A stretch of 64,000 nucleotides of DNA from CAVYEM01 sp963767635 (GCA_963767635.1 CAVYEM010000001.1:1922001-1986000), one strand, 5' to 3'; counted from the first letter of the stretch, positions 7,198-15,894 are shown. The notes: generated by a model not told the origin, from the sequence alone. Program-made: numbers and translations.

Positions 7198-8139
7198 ATG
7201 GCCGGAAGCGGACTCAATCCGGCGCCTCAAGCCGGCGCAGTCGACTACGACTTGCTCGAAGAACAAGTTTCCTCGCTGCTGCACGACGAGCGCGACTTCA
7301 TCGCCAACGCGGCGAATTTTGCCGCCTTCGTCTACAACGCGTTGCCGCAAGTAAACTGGGCCGGCTTTTATTTTCCCGATCCGAGTGGCCTCGTACTGGG
7401 TCCCTTCGGCGGAAAACCAGCATGCACGCGTCTGCCTAAGGGACACGGCCTATGCGGCAAGGCGTTCGAAAGTGCGAAAAGCCTGATCGTCGATGACGTG
7501 AACGCGGAGAGCGAACACGTCGCGTGTGATTCCGCATCGCGCTCAGAGATGGTTGTGCCGCTCGTACAGGAAAGCGCCATCTTCGGCGTCTTCGATATCG
7601 ACAGCCCGGTGCTTGCGCGGTTCGACGAACGCGACAAAATAGGAATGGAACGCTTGGTGCGGCGCTTCGTGGAACATACACCCATTCCCGACACGTACCG
7701 GCGCCGGCGTTCGGGTGGCGTGCGAATCAACGACCGCATCGACGTCCAGACTTGCCGCGATCATCATGTCGTACTGCGATATCTGGCGGAAGACCTCGGT
7801 AAGGAAGAAACGCCTGCAAAAGACTTGCCGGCGCTCCTGCAGCGGTTCCAGTCGGTGCTCATGGCGCACTTGAAGCTCGAGGACCAATGGCTGTATCCGC
7901 GTCTATCCCAAAGTGAGAATGCAATCGTTCGCAGCAAAGCCGAACGGTACCAGGGTGAGATGGGTGGCCTACGCGAACAATTCTTGCTCCTGTGGGGCCG
8001 CTGGTCCAAAGCGGGCGCCATCTCAAGCGATCCGGATCACTGGCGTAAGGATTGGCAGCGATTTGCGCAGGCGTTGCTGGGCCGCATTGAGACGGAAGAT
8101 CACGATCTCTACGTCGCCGCTGAAGCGGATATGGCGTAG
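7198..8139 (+). CDS. Free-methionine-(R)-sulfoxide reductase (GAF) fused to a hemerythrin-like domain
   Basis: A 313-residue fusion. Residues about 15-155 are a GAF domain of the fRMsr (YebR/MsrC) type, with its three cysteines: ACTRLPKGHGLCGKA and HVACDSASRSEMVVPL. This enzyme reduces free methionine-R-sulfoxide. From about residue 175 the C-terminal half is helical with HHVVLRYL, HLKLEDQWLYPRL and ETEDHDLY, the spaced His/Glu/Asp pattern of hemerythrin-like di-iron domains. Linking oxidant repair to an O2/NO-type sensor or scavenger is a reasonable inference. ATG 7198 was chosen; a GTG at 7180 is possible. Confidence 0.8.
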   Translation: MAGSGLNPAPQAGAVDYDLLEEQVSSLLHDERDFIANAANFAAFVYNALPQVNWAGFYFPDPSGLVLGPFGGKPACTRLPKGHGLCGKAFESAKSLIVDDVNAESEHVACDSASRSEMVVPLVQESAIFGVFDIDSPVLARFDERDKIGMERLVRRFVEHTPIPDTYRRRRSGGVRINDRIDVQTCRDHHVVLRYLAEDLGKEETPAKDLPALLQRFQSVLMAHLKLEDQWLYPRLSQSENAIVRSKAERYQGEMGGLREQFLLLWGRWSKAGAISSDPDHWRKDWQRFAQALLGRIETEDHDLYVAAEADMA

Positions 8140-8169
8140 GCGCCGGCTCAGCGTTTTACGCCAGAAGAG

Positions 8170-8244
8170 TGGAGCCGTTGATGGGGATTGAACCCATGGC
8201 CTCGTCCTTACCAAGGACGTGCTCTACCACTGAGCTACAACGGC
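8170..8244 (-). tRNA. tRNA-Thr (GGT)
   Basis: Acceptor GCCGTTG/CAACGGC, anticodon arm CGTCC-TTGGTAA-GGACG with anticodon GGT, and T loop TTCAATC. A 3' CCA is encoded (TGG at 8170-8172 on the plus strand). It is the last gene of a Tyr-Gly-Thr cluster. Confidence 0.96.
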
Positions 8245-8258
8245 GCGCTTTGCCGGTT

Positions 8259-8332
8259 TGGAGCGGGCGGCGGGAATCGAACCCGCGCTGTCTGCTTGGA
8301 AGGCAGAAGCACTACCACTATGCAACGCCCGC
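8259..8332 (-). tRNA. tRNA-Gly (TCC)
   Basis: Acceptor GCGGGCG/CGCCCGC, anticodon arm TCTGC-CTTCCAA-GCAGA with anticodon TCC, and T arm CGGG-TTCGATT-CCCG. A 3' CCA is encoded. It lies 14 bases from tRNA-Thr and 6 bases from tRNA-Tyr, so the three are one transcript. Confidence 0.96.
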
Positions 8333-8338
8333 GCGATT

Positions 8339-8423
8339 TGGGCAGGGCTGGATTCGAACCAGCGTACAGCGTTAGCTGGACAGATTTACAGTCTGTTGCC
8401 TTTAACCACTCGGCCACCTACCC
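8339..8423 (-). tRNA. tRNA-Tyr (GTA)
   Basis: A class II tRNA: acceptor GGGTAGG/CCTGCCC, anticodon arm ACAGA-CTGTAAA-TCTGT with anticodon GTA, a long variable arm (CCAGCTAACGCTGTACG region) and T loop TTCGAAT. The discriminator is A and no CCA is encoded. It is the first gene of the Tyr-Gly-Thr cluster. Confidence 0.95.
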
Positions 8424-8617
8424 AGGGAACACGGCTGAGCAGGGTACGATATGGCCGGACCGGAGTCCTGTAGCGCATTTCTCGCGTTCCAACTTCTCTC
8501 TGGAAAAGGTTCCTAATCCGATTTTGAGCGTTCTTTCAGTCAGCGCTCATGAAGCGCTCCCTTGGTGGCGCTATAACGGGATCAAGCAATCTCACTCTCA
8601 CGGATTTGGAGCTTCGC

Positions 8618-9790
8618 ATGAATGCACGTCATCTTATGGCCATTGCAGCATTGGCGGCTGGAACGACTTTAACCGCATGCGGCGGTGGAAGCGGTACGAG
8701 TAATCTTCCGGCGCAGACCGGCGGTGGGTCCACGCAGTCGGCTTCGCAACAAACGCAAGACGCCATCGACGTCGCAAACGGCGTCGGGACGCCGCTAAAG
8801 GATTTTTCCGATTACAACGAAGCCACGGGGTCTCCCAGCCAAGGCGCGCTCTTCCGCACGCAGTCGGTTGCCAAACAAGCCGTCGCAAACGGCAGCTGCA
8901 ATAACGGCGTGGAGTTTTTCGCCCCCGACAAAAAGAGCGACGCCAACTCGACCGAGCGGATCGAGTTTTACGATAACGGCTGTACGGCAATCGCACGGGA
9001 TGCAGTTCGAATCTGGACCTCCACCGGCGCAAATTCCGAAACGGTGGCGCGCACCGTCAGCATGTATGTATTGAACGGCGGGTCGCCCGCAGCAGTGCGC
9101 TCGGAAACGGTGAACTATAGTAATGCTGCTTTCGACCAATACGGCTATCCGATTGTCACGAGCGGTTTCGATCGCACCCACGCCGGCGAACTCGACATCA
9201 ACGGCGCAAAAACGATCGACGGCAACGGGGAGCTGGTCGTTGCCCCCGCAGCAGGCGACACGGCATCGTTTTGCGCGGACTCGGCGGGATTCAACGCTAC
9301 GGGAGACGCTTCACTGAGGGAAACATTCGGCTGGGCGGGAGTGATGCCGCAAGGCACGCGCACGGTCAATGCAAACGGCAGCGTCACTTGGGAATCCACA
9401 CACACCGGCAGCGTTTACACGGGGCCCATCGGAAGCTTTTCGATCCAAATTGGCGCCCAAAACGTCGCTTGCCCTATCACGACGCCGATGTTCACGCTGG
9501 CGGGCGGCACCGTAAAAGGTCAATACACGTTGCCGGTTTCAGCCACGTACCACAACGGCATTCTCACGAATCTGACGATCCAAAACGCGACGCTTGCGAA
9601 CGGTGATACGCTGGTCGTTCAAACGAATAGCGGGCTCTCGCCGGGCAACGCGCATTTCATTTCCGGTACGCTCTCCGATAACAGCAGCGCCGTTGCAGAC
9701 TTTAACGTCGATGCATTCGGTGACGGCGTGCTTGTCGTCGCTGCGACGGACAAGCAGTATGAGATTGAGGATTGGCACGTGATCAAATAG
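8618..9790 (+). CDS. Putative lipoprotein of unknown function
   Basis: A 390-residue protein that I cannot assign to a family. The ATG at 8618 has TTGGAG seven bases upstream. The signal peptide MNARHLMAIAALAAGTTLTA ends at a lipobox Cys (LTAC) at residue 21, followed by a Gly/Ser/Gln-rich linker. The mature part is rich in Thr, Asn, Gly and Val with alternating polar and hydrophobic residues (for example GQYTLPVSATYHNGILTNL), suggesting a beta-rich fold. It ends just before a strong hairpin terminator. Confidence 0.65.
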   Translation: MNARHLMAIAALAAGTTLTACGGGSGTSNLPAQTGGGSTQSASQQTQDAIDVANGVGTPLKDFSDYNEATGSPSQGALFRTQSVAKQAVANGSCNNGVEFFAPDKKSDANSTERIEFYDNGCTAIARDAVRIWTSTGANSETVARTVSMYVLNGGSPAAVRSETVNYSNAAFDQYGYPIVTSGFDRTHAGELDINGAKTIDGNGELVVAPAAGDTASFCADSAGFNATGDASLRETFGWAGVMPQGTRTVNANGSVTWESTHTGSVYTGPIGSFSIQIGAQNVACPITTPMFTLAGGTVKGQYTLPVSATYHNGILTNLTIQNATLANGDTLVVQTNSGLSPGNAHFISGTLSDNSSAVADFNVDAFGDGVLVVAATDKQYEIEDWHVIK

Positions 9791-9813
9791 CCGTAACCCT
9801 CGCTGCCCGCACG

Positions 9814-9842
9814 CAAAGGCCCGCGACATTCGCGGGCCTTCT
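9814..9842. terminator. Hairpin terminator after the lipoprotein gene
   Basis: AAGGCCCGCGA-CATT-CGCGGGCCTT: a near-perfect 9-10 bp GC stem with A-rich and T-rich ends. It sits between convergent genes (ends at 9790 and 9867), so it can act in both directions. Confidence 0.75.
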
Positions 9843-9866
9843 GCCTGTTGCTCGTCAGCACGGCGA

Positions 9867-10310
9867 TTAGGTAGCGGTGGAACTCTCTTTTTTCAACCGT
9901 CCCTCTTCCAGATCGATGAGGTCCGTCCAAGTACTGACGGAATCGTTCCCCGGATCGATTTTTTCCAGCTCGTCGCAAAACTCTCGGCGGTCCTGGTCGG
10001 AGGGCTCGTTGTGCGTGACCCACTCATTCATCCGTGCAATTTCATCGCGCTGCGGGCGAACGCATTCGTGCACCCACTCCGACATGGCCGCGTCGTCCGG
10101 AGAACTGCGGACCGCATCCAAGAATTCGTCTTCGGTAACCCCGAGCGTGTTGAAGAGCCGGCGGTTCAGCCGGCATCCGTAGTACTTATACTCGCCAAGG
10201 GTGCCGGCGAGCTGCGCCCGCGCCTTGTCGATAGCGCGCGGCAGCAGCATGATATCGTCGAGCGGCTCACGCGGACTGCGTGGATAGTCGGTCGTCAAAT
10301 CCATACGCAT
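9867..10310 (-). CDS. DUF5069 family protein
   Basis: A 147-residue soluble protein starting MRMDLTTDYPRSPREPLDDI. The features LTTDYPRSPRE, LLPRAIDKARAQLAGTLGEYKY and a C-terminal DELEKIDPG are typical of DUF5069, a small family of unknown function found in environmental bacteria. It stands alone, convergent with the lipoprotein gene and followed by the 9814-9842 hairpin. No catalytic residues can be proposed. Confidence 0.8.
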   Translation of the reverse strand: MRMDLTTDYPRSPREPLDDIMLLPRAIDKARAQLAGTLGEYKYYGCRLNRRLFNTLGVTEDEFLDAVRSSPDDAAMSEWVHECVRPQRDEIARMNEWVTHNEPSDQDRREFCDELEKIDPGNDSVSTWTDLIDLEEGRLKKESSTAT

Positions 10311-10371
10311 AAATTACCCTGCTCAGAGCCGTTTCAACGACCCGCTTTCATGCGAGCCCGTTTGACCCAAT

Positions 10372-10851
10372 TCACTCTTCCCCATCGTAGTAATCGAGCG
10401 CGGGCGAGCGCATGACCCGGCGTTGCGGCGCATTCGCCACGCATTTTTGGCTATCGGGAAAGTAGGCCGATTCGCCGATCGGATTATCCGCGACCACGTA
10501 AACGACGAGATCCTCCGAACCGGTGTTCGCCAGCTGATGCGGCTCGCCCGGCTGAAAGATCAGTGCGTCGCCGGCCCGAAGCGCGCTCGTTCCGCCTTCG
10601 TGCCGGATTGTGCCAGTGCCCGAAATGATGTGGTAGAACTCCCACTGCGCACTGTGTGAATGGTACGGATATGGTTTCTTGCCTGCGGGCACACGAAGAA
10701 TCTCGACATCGAACGGATGCCGCTCTTGCAAATCGGTCGACGAGGGTTTGCGGCCCAGCGCTTCGGATATCTGCCGTCCGGCACCGCAGAACGTTTCTTT
10801 GGGTGAAGACCACGTGATTTCGGCGATGTCGGAGGTGTTGATCTGCTGCAT
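10372..10851 (-). CDS. Cupin-domain protein
   Basis: A 159-residue single-domain cupin. The ATG at 10851 has AGGAGATCA upstream. Cupin motif 1 is YHSHSAQWEFYHIISGTGTI (His, His, Glu) near residues 65-85, and motif 2 is RAGDALIFQPGEPHQLANTG (final His ligand) near 95-115. It probably binds a metal and may bind a small ligand or act as an isomerase or dioxygenase; the substrate is unknown. It is divergent from the HNH nuclease gene. Confidence 0.75.
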   Translation of the reverse strand: MQQINTSDIAEITWSSPKETFCGAGRQISEALGRKPSSTDLQERHPFDVEILRVPAGKKPYPYHSHSAQWEFYHIISGTGTIRHEGGTSALRAGDALIFQPGEPHQLANTGSEDLVVYVVADNPIGESAYFPDSQKCVANAPQRRVMRSPALDYYDGEE

Positions 10852-10925
10852 TGATCTCCTCGTAAAGTTGTAAAGCAAACGAATAATGCCACGCGTGTGG
10901 CACCCCTGCAGAGTAGCATATCCTC

Positions 10926-11339
10926 GTGAATCCGAAGAAGTTTCGCGGGTGGTGCTTGAACGGATGCGGTAATGAAATAAAATCCGGCGCAACGAAGTAC
11001 TGCTCCTTTAGATGCGAACACGAGCGACTGTTTCAACGTCGCGCCAAGCTCCTGGAGGAAGGCAACTATAGCGTGCTCAACGCTTCGAACTTTATCCGAA
11101 GATACTTAGTGCGTCGCGACGGCGAGAAGTGCAGTAAATGCGGCTGGGCGGAGCGCCATTCAGTAACCGGCAAAATCCCCGTTGAAGTCGAGCATATTGA
11201 TGGAGACTGGCGTAATAATCATCCATCGAATCTGACGTTGCTTTGCCCGAACTGCCATTCCCTTACGCCAACCTATCGCGCGCTCAACCGTGGGAAAGGA
11301 CGGGCTCACCGGTTGGGCGGCCGGGACAACCCCTTGTGA
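10926..11339 (+). CDS. HNH endonuclease-like protein
   Basis: A 137-residue protein from GTG 10926. An N-terminal zinc-ribbon-like part has CLNGCGNEI and YCSFRCEHE. The HNH-like core is at about residues 70-115: KCSKCGWAERH, then VEVEHIDGDWRNNHPSNL and LLCPNCHSLTPTY. The CxxC...H...N...CxxCH pattern is that of small HNH nucleases of mobile elements and phages. A tRNA gene lies downstream, but I see no integrase or attachment repeats. Confidence 0.75.
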   Translation: MNPKKFRGWCLNGCGNEIKSGATKYCSFRCEHERLFQRRAKLLEEGNYSVLNASNFIRRYLVRRDGEKCSKCGWAERHSVTGKIPVEVEHIDGDWRNNHPSNLTLLCPNCHSLTPTYRALNRGKGRAHRLGGRDNPL

Positions 11340-11427
11340 AGGCGCTTCCGGTGCACATAACGTTACGGTGCAGCCTGGTTTTGGAGGTGGCGGCGAATAT
11401 TGAGCTGCAACATTGACGTTGTCGTGA

Positions 11428-11500
11428 GCCGGCGTGCCTCAGCGGTACAGGGCGAGTTTTGTAAACTCGTATTTCGTGGGTTCGACTCCCACCGCCGGCT
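11428..11500 (+). tRNA. tRNA-Thr (TGT)
   Basis: Acceptor GCCGGCG/CGCCGGC, anticodon arm CGAGT-TTTGTAA-ACTCG with anticodon TGT, T arm GTGGG-TTCGACT-CCCAC and discriminator T. The D stem is weak (CCT/GGG). No CCA is encoded. This is the only tRNA gene on the plus strand of the window. Confidence 0.9.
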
Positions 11501-11532
11501 AATTCTCTTGGTTCTAAGGTAGATAAGAGAAA

Positions 11533-11895
11533 ATGCAACCCGTCAAACCGAAGTGGACTAAATCCGGCCTCGTGCTCGTCTGCGAGCGCTGCTTCAAAGA
11601 GCGCATTCCGAAAGAAGATCCGGACAAGGCCGCCGAGATTGGCGATTTTCATTTGCGCGACTGGCTGAAGGCACGCCTGAAGACCGACGGACATTGGGGA
11701 AGAATTCGAGCGATTTCGACGAGCTGCATGGACGTGTGCGCTCGAAGAGCCGTAACGGTGGTTATCGATCCGCAAACTCCGGGCGAGGACGCTCAAGCGT
11801 TCGTCGTCGATCCGATCGTAGATCGCGAACAGCTCTACGCCGCGATCCTCTCGCGCTTGAGCGCTAGCGATGCGCCCAGGCTTACTGATACGTGA
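11533..11895 (+). CDS. (2Fe-2S) ferredoxin-like protein
   Basis: A 120-residue protein with four cysteines arranged like small thioredoxin-fold 2Fe-2S ferredoxins: VCERCFKER near residue 16 and STSCMDVCARRAVTV near 64. The helix LRDWLKARLK lies between them. The likely role is electron transfer or metal binding; no partner is evident. Its 3' end overlaps the end of the convergent lipoprotein gene by 14 bases. Confidence 0.6.
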   Translation: MQPVKPKWTKSGLVLVCERCFKERIPKEDPDKAAEIGDFHLRDWLKARLKTDGHWGRIRAISTSCMDVCARRAVTVVIDPQTPGEDAQAFVVDPIVDREQLYAAILSRLSASDAPRLTDT

Positions 11896-12809
11896 GCAAG
11901 TCCGGCGCCGGACGCAAACGCATGACGTCGGACGCGGACATCATGTCGACGTCTTGTTTGTAGAACAGCTTGAACCCCATGAAGGCGCCGTGCCGGTCTC
12001 GAGCGAGCAAGTGATATTTGCTCAGTTTGGCGGCGCGGCTTCCGAAGCCGTCGATGTGAAAGACGAGCGCTAATCCGGGAGGATCGACGATCGTGCTGCG
12101 ATGCGCGATCATGTCCGGCGTGAATTGATGCACGACGAACAGCTTTTGCGGCAGATCGTACCGGCGCACGATCGAGACTGACGTAAGAGTCGACGGCATT
12201 TACGACGGCTCCCGTCGTACCGCCGATGACCTGCGCCGGGATCTCGTTCGCAGCCATGCTCCATTCGGAATCCAATGCGAGCCCGACGTCCGGCTGGCGC
12301 AGGAATGGCTCGTAGCGATGGGCCTCGTGCAAAAAAGACCCCCGGCCCGGCTGAATGTCCAAGATCAACAGGCCGTGAAATTTCCGGACCGCATTCAAAT
12401 ACCGTTGAATCGTAGAGGCGCCGGTAGGAGCGCTGTATGTCCCGTCCGGCCCGGGAGCCTGCTGCGCCATCGTCGCGATTAATTCGAACGCGGGGACCAC
12501 GGGCTTGCCGTACCTGTCGTACGCGTGCGCTTGCCTGAGCAGTTTGCCGGCCACCTCGTCGGGCGTCCCTTCGCCCAAAACGCCCATGGCGGGCGTTTGG
12601 GCTGCGCCGTAGTACGCGACGACGCGATGCCCCGGCAGAATAACGCGCCCCCCGAACGGTAACTGCGGCGCCGCGCTGGGCGATGGGTGCGGGGGCGCAG
12701 CGGAAGGCGGCGCCGTTTGCGCGGCGCCGGGCACGCGCTGCGCGCAGCCGAGCGTCACCGCCGCTAGAACCAGCATAACCGACCAGAAGCGAAGCGCGGT
12801 ATTTGGCAC
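11882..12809 (-). pseudogene. Putative lipoprotein with TIM-barrel-like domain, frame broken by one extra base
   Basis: The N-terminus has a signal peptide (MPNTALRFWSVMLVLAAVTL) with a lipobox Cys, then a Pro/Ala/Ser-rich linker and the conserved segment VILPGHRVVAYYGAAQTPAM. Further on, LLILDIQPGRG and DVGLALDSEWSM resemble the strands of a glycosidase-like barrel. The frame breaks near 12176 (AGTCTCGATC on the sense strand); removing one base continues into VRRYDLPQKLFVVHQFTPDM and a normal C-terminus, giving 308 residues. It could be a true pseudogene or a sequence error. The family occurs in Actinobacteria-like genomes; its function is unknown. Confidence 0.7.
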
Positions 12810-12832
12810 GATAACGATCCTCGCAAACGAAA

Positions 12833-12855
12833 GAAGCGCCGGTTTCGGCGCCTCT
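12833..12855 (-). terminator. Rho-independent terminator after sigH
   Basis: On the minus strand GCGCCG-AAAC-CGGCGC is followed by TTCTTTCGTTT. It begins within a few bases of the sigH stop codon at 12858 and ends the long sigH-side transcript. Confidence 0.75.
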
Positions 12856-12857
12856 CT

Positions 12858-13505
12858 CTACGGCAGTTCGATTTCGGAGAGGTTCTTCTCGATCTTGCGC
12901 TTGACCCGCTGCAGCGCGTTGTCGATCGACTTCACGTGCCGCCCTAGGTCGCGCGCCATTTCTTGATAGCTTTTCCCCTCGAGATACGAGAGCAGCACCT
13001 GCGACTCCAGCTCGGAGAGGTTTTCCTGAATCCGTTCTTTGATGTCCTGTGAGACCTCTTGATTGATCACCAGTTCTTCAGGATCGGAGGTCTTCTGCGA
13101 GGCCATGACGTCCAAGAGCGTGCGTTCGCTGTCCTCGTCGTAGATCGGCTTGTTCAGCGAAATGTACTGGTTGAGCGGAATGTGCTTTTGCCGCGTTGCC
13201 GTTTTGATCGCCGTAATGATCTGACGCGTGATGCACAGTTCGGCAAACGCGCGAAAGCTGGAAAGTTTGTCGGCTTTGAAATCGCGAACGGCCTTGTACA
13301 AGCCGATCATCCCTTCTTGGATGATATCTTCGCGATCTGCGCCGATCAGGAAATAGCTCTTTGCCTTGATGCGAACGAAATTCTTGTATTTGTTGAGCAG
13401 GAACTCCATGGCGAGATTGTCGCCGGCTTTTGCCGTCGCGACCAAGTCCTCGTCCGCCCGCTCGTGGTAGTCGAGTCCATCCGATACGGGATGGGTCATT
13501 GCCAT
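12858..13505 (-). CDS. sigH: RNA polymerase sigma factor SigH
   Basis: A 215-residue sigma-70-family factor very close to Bacillus SigH. Region 2 shows KYKNFVRIKAKSYFLIGADR, then EDIIQEGMIGLYKAVRDF and SFRAFAELCITRQIITAIKT. The segment HIPLNQYISLNKPIYDEDS follows. Region 4 includes ESQVLLSYLEGKSYQEMARD. In Bacillus SigH drives early stationary-phase genes; the targets here are unknown. It lies next to rlmB as in Firmicutes but has its own promoter at 13581-13609 and a terminator directly behind it. Confidence 0.93.
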   Translation of the reverse strand: MAMTHPVSDGLDYHERADEDLVATAKAGDNLAMEFLLNKYKNFVRIKAKSYFLIGADREDIIQEGMIGLYKAVRDFKADKLSSFRAFAELCITRQIITAIKTATRQKHIPLNQYISLNKPIYDEDSERTLLDVMASQKTSDPEELVINQEVSQDIKERIQENLSELESQVLLSYLEGKSYQEMARDLGRHVKSIDNALQRVKRKIEKNLSEIELP

Positions 13506-13580
13506 ACTTCTTTGCCCTCAGGGAACCAGCGTGCATATCGCAGGCTCCGGAGAGCCTATCGAGCGCAACGCATCCCGAAC

Positions 13581-13609
13581 AGTATAAGAGGGTACTCCTT
13601 GCGCGTCAA
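13581..13609 (-). promoter_or_regulatory. Strong sigma-70-type promoter for sigH
   Basis: Minus-strand TTGACG (13604-13609) and TATACT (13581-13586) are separated by exactly 17 bases. It lies between the rlmB stop (13652) and the sigH ATG (13505), about 75 bases upstream of the gene. Confidence 0.85.
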
Positions 13610-13651
13610 GGACAACCCCGGCAACCTCTCGCGCCGCTAAAAGGCACGGAG

Positions 13652-14497
13652 CTAGGGAGCGGAAACTCCCTTTCCACGCTGGCGCACGGCCTCGTAGAGC
13701 AGTACGGCCGCGGCCACTGAAGCGTTCAGCGACTCGATCTTCCCGTGCATGGGCACGCGCACCAGATAATCGCATTCGCGTTTGACGAGCGGCGAGAGGC
13801 CGTGCCCCTCCGCACCGATCACGAACGCGAGATCGCCCCGCAGGTCGGCCTCGGCATAGTCCATTGCCTGCGGATCGGCAGCAGCCCCCGCAACCCATAC
13901 GTTGGCCTTTTTCAGTTTGCGGATCGCCTCGGCGATATTGGCAACGCGCGCGATCGGAATATGCGCGGCGGCCCCGGCGGCCGCTTTGCGTACCGTGGCA
14001 TTCACACCGGCGGCGCGCCGTTCCGGTATGACGACGCCCTGGCACCCTGCGCCTTCGGCCGTTCGCACGGTGGCGCCGACGTTATGCGGATCGGTAATAT
14101 GGTCCAGTACGAGCAACAGCAGCGGACCCGCGCCGCGGCGAGCCAGAACCTCGTCGAGCGTCACGTACGGAAACGGCGGCCCGAACGCGACGACACCCTG
14201 GTGCGCCTTGTACGGAAACCCATCGAAGTACTCTCGAGGCTCGAAGCGCACGTCGATTCCGCGTTCGCGCGCTGCTTCGAGCACTCGACGCAGCGCGGGA
14301 TCACGCGCGCGCTCCTTGGAGACGTGAAGCCGTCGCAACTGCTCGCGCGCAAACAGCGACTCTTCGACCGCATGCACGCCGTAAATCGCATCGTCCAGAT
14401 CGATCTCGCGCCGGCGATTTGGGCCGCCTCGCCGGCGCGTTACCCGGCCGGCGTCCACGTGGTGCCGTCCTGTGAGTCTTTGAGCGCAACGCCGCAT
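13652..14497 (-). CDS. rlmB: 23S rRNA (guanosine-2'-O-)-methyltransferase RlmB-type (SPOUT/TrmH)
   Basis: It methylates the ribose of a 23S rRNA guanosine (G2251 in E. coli). The N-terminal substrate-binding domain has IYGVHAVEESL and the catalytic SPOUT domain has the three TrmH motifs: LDHITDPHNVGATVRTAEG, FVIGAEGHGLSPLVK and VPMHGKIESLNASVAAAVLL. No start codon lies between the cysS stop and the conserved IYGVHAVEE. The nearest ATG (14497) overlaps cysS by 58 bases and adds an Arg-rich extension, so the true start is uncertain. It is placed after cysS as in Firmicutes. Confidence 0.9.
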   Translation of the reverse strand: MRRCAQRLTGRHHVDAGRVTRRRGGPNRRREIDLDDAIYGVHAVEESLFAREQLRRLHVSKERARDPALRRVLEAARERGIDVRFEPREYFDGFPYKAHQGVVAFGPPFPYVTLDEVLARRGAGPLLLLVLDHITDPHNVGATVRTAEGAGCQGVVIPERRAAGVNATVRKAAAGAAAHIPIARVANIAEAIRKLKKANVWVAGAAADPQAMDYAEADLRGDLAFVIGAEGHGLSPLVKRECDYLVRVPMHGKIESLNASVAAAVLLYEAVRQRGKGVSAP

Positions 14498-15894
14498 TGC
14501 AGCAGCAAGTCGCGCAAGCGGTCCGACGTCGCCCAATCCTTATTTTCCCGCGCTCGGGCGCGCGTGGCAATGACCCGCTCGAGCAACGCCTGCGCACTCT
14601 CGCCATCGGAAAGTTCGTGCTCGCGCAACGCTTCACGCATTCGGGCCGCGAAATCGGCGGGGAGTTCGGGCACCGGTTCGCGCAGCCACGCATCGTTCGG
14701 CGTAAGCCCCAGCACATCGAGCGCGTATGCAAATTCCACCGCGTTGCCTTCGCGATATGAGAGCAGCTCGGATAGCGCGACGGCGGTGTTCATGTCGTCG
14801 CTCAACGCGGCTTCTACGCGAGACGGCAGCTTACGGCGATCCGATGCCGCCGCATCGTGCGGTTGGGCCTGGAGGGTGCGGTAAATTTTCTTCAGCCGCT
14901 CCAGCGCAGCGGCAGCCGATGCGACCGATTTTTCGGTGAAATTCATCACTTTGCGATAGCCGGTTTGCAAGAACAGCAGCCGGATCGCCTGCGGATCGTG
15001 ACGATCGAGCAGCTCGTGCAGCGGCTCGAAGTTGCCCAGCGATTTGCTCATCTTTTGATTGTCGAACAGCAGAAGGCCGCCGTGCATCCACAGCTGCGCC
15101 ATCGGCGGACGCTGCATCAGCGGCTCGCTCTGCGCGATCTCGTTTTCGTGATGCGGAAAGATCAGATCCGCTCCACCGCCGTGGATGTCGAAGCCGGATC
15201 CTTGCGGATCGAGCAGCGCGCGCGACATCGCCGAACACTCGATATGCCAGCCGGGGCGGCCGTCGCCCCAGGGCGAGGGCCACTTAGGTTCGTCCGGCTT
15301 GGCGAATTTCCAGAGCGCGAAGTCCAGCGGATCGTCCTTGAACTCGTCCACTTCGATTCGTGCCCCCGCCTCGAGTTCTTCGAGGTTGCGGTTCGCGAGC
15401 CGGCCATAGCGTGGAAACTTCGAGACGCGATAATAGACCCCGTCCTTCGAAACGTACGCGTATCCCTCGTTCTGTAGGCCGCGAATCATCGCGATGATTT
15501 CATCGATGAACCGCGTGGCGTGCGGTTCTTCGTCGGGCTCGCCGACGCCCAGGCGCGCCATGGATCGCTTGAACGAGGCATAGTAGCCGGCCACGATATC
15601 GTACCAGTGCTCGCCGGTTTCGCGCGCGCGAACGATGCTGCGATCGTCGATGTCGGTAACGTTCTGAACGTACGTTACGTCGTAACCGAGATGCCGCAGA
15701 TATCGCCGCAGAACGTCGAAGAACAAGAACGATCTTGCATGTCCCAGATGAGCCTGCGCCGACGGCGTTAAACCGCACACGTACATCCGAACCGCCGGCG
15801 GCGCGAGCGGAGCAAATGCTTCGATGCTGCGGGTGCGGGTGTTATAGAGCTTGAGCGGCGCATGGTGCGCCGCTGCTAGATGACCCACGACCAT
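14440..15894 (-). CDS. cysS: Cysteinyl-tRNA synthetase
   Basis: A 484-residue class I synthetase that charges tRNA-Cys. The zinc site and HIGH motif are MYVCGLTPSAQAHLGHAR (Cys; HLGH), and further zinc ligands are in WHIECSAM and FPHHENEIAQSE. The KMSKS motif is NQKMSKSLGN. The C-terminal helical domain ends ATSDRLRDLLLQCGVALKDS. The ATG at 15894 overlaps the cysE end by 19 bases. The cysE-cysS pair joins cysteine synthesis and charging, as in Bacillus. Confidence 0.96.
   Translation of the reverse strand: MVVGHLAAAHHAPLKLYNTRTRSIEAFAPLAPPAVRMYVCGLTPSAQAHLGHARSFLFFDVLRRYLRHLGYDVTYVQNVTDIDDRSIVRARETGEHWYDIVAGYYASFKRSMARLGVGEPDEEPHATRFIDEIIAMIRGLQNEGYAYVSKDGVYYRVSKFPRYGRLANRNLEELEAGARIEVDEFKDDPLDFALWKFAKPDEPKWPSPWGDGRPGWHIECSAMSRALLDPQGSGFDIHGGGADLIFPHHENEIAQSEPLMQRPPMAQLWMHGGLLLFDNQKMSKSLGNFEPLHELLDRHDPQAIRLLFLQTGYRKVMNFTEKSVASAAAALERLKKIYRTLQAQPHDAAASDRRKLPSRVEAALSDDMNTAVALSELLSYREGNAVEFAYALDVLGLTPNDAWLREPVPELPADFAARMREALREHELSDGESAQALLERVIATRARARENKDWATSDRLRDLLLQCGVALKDSQDGTTWTPAG

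Noticed and set aside
10926..11500. HNH nuclease and tRNA-Thr as a mobile element or group I intron
   Set aside because: No intron core, terminal repeats or integrase are visible; only the proximity suggests mobility.
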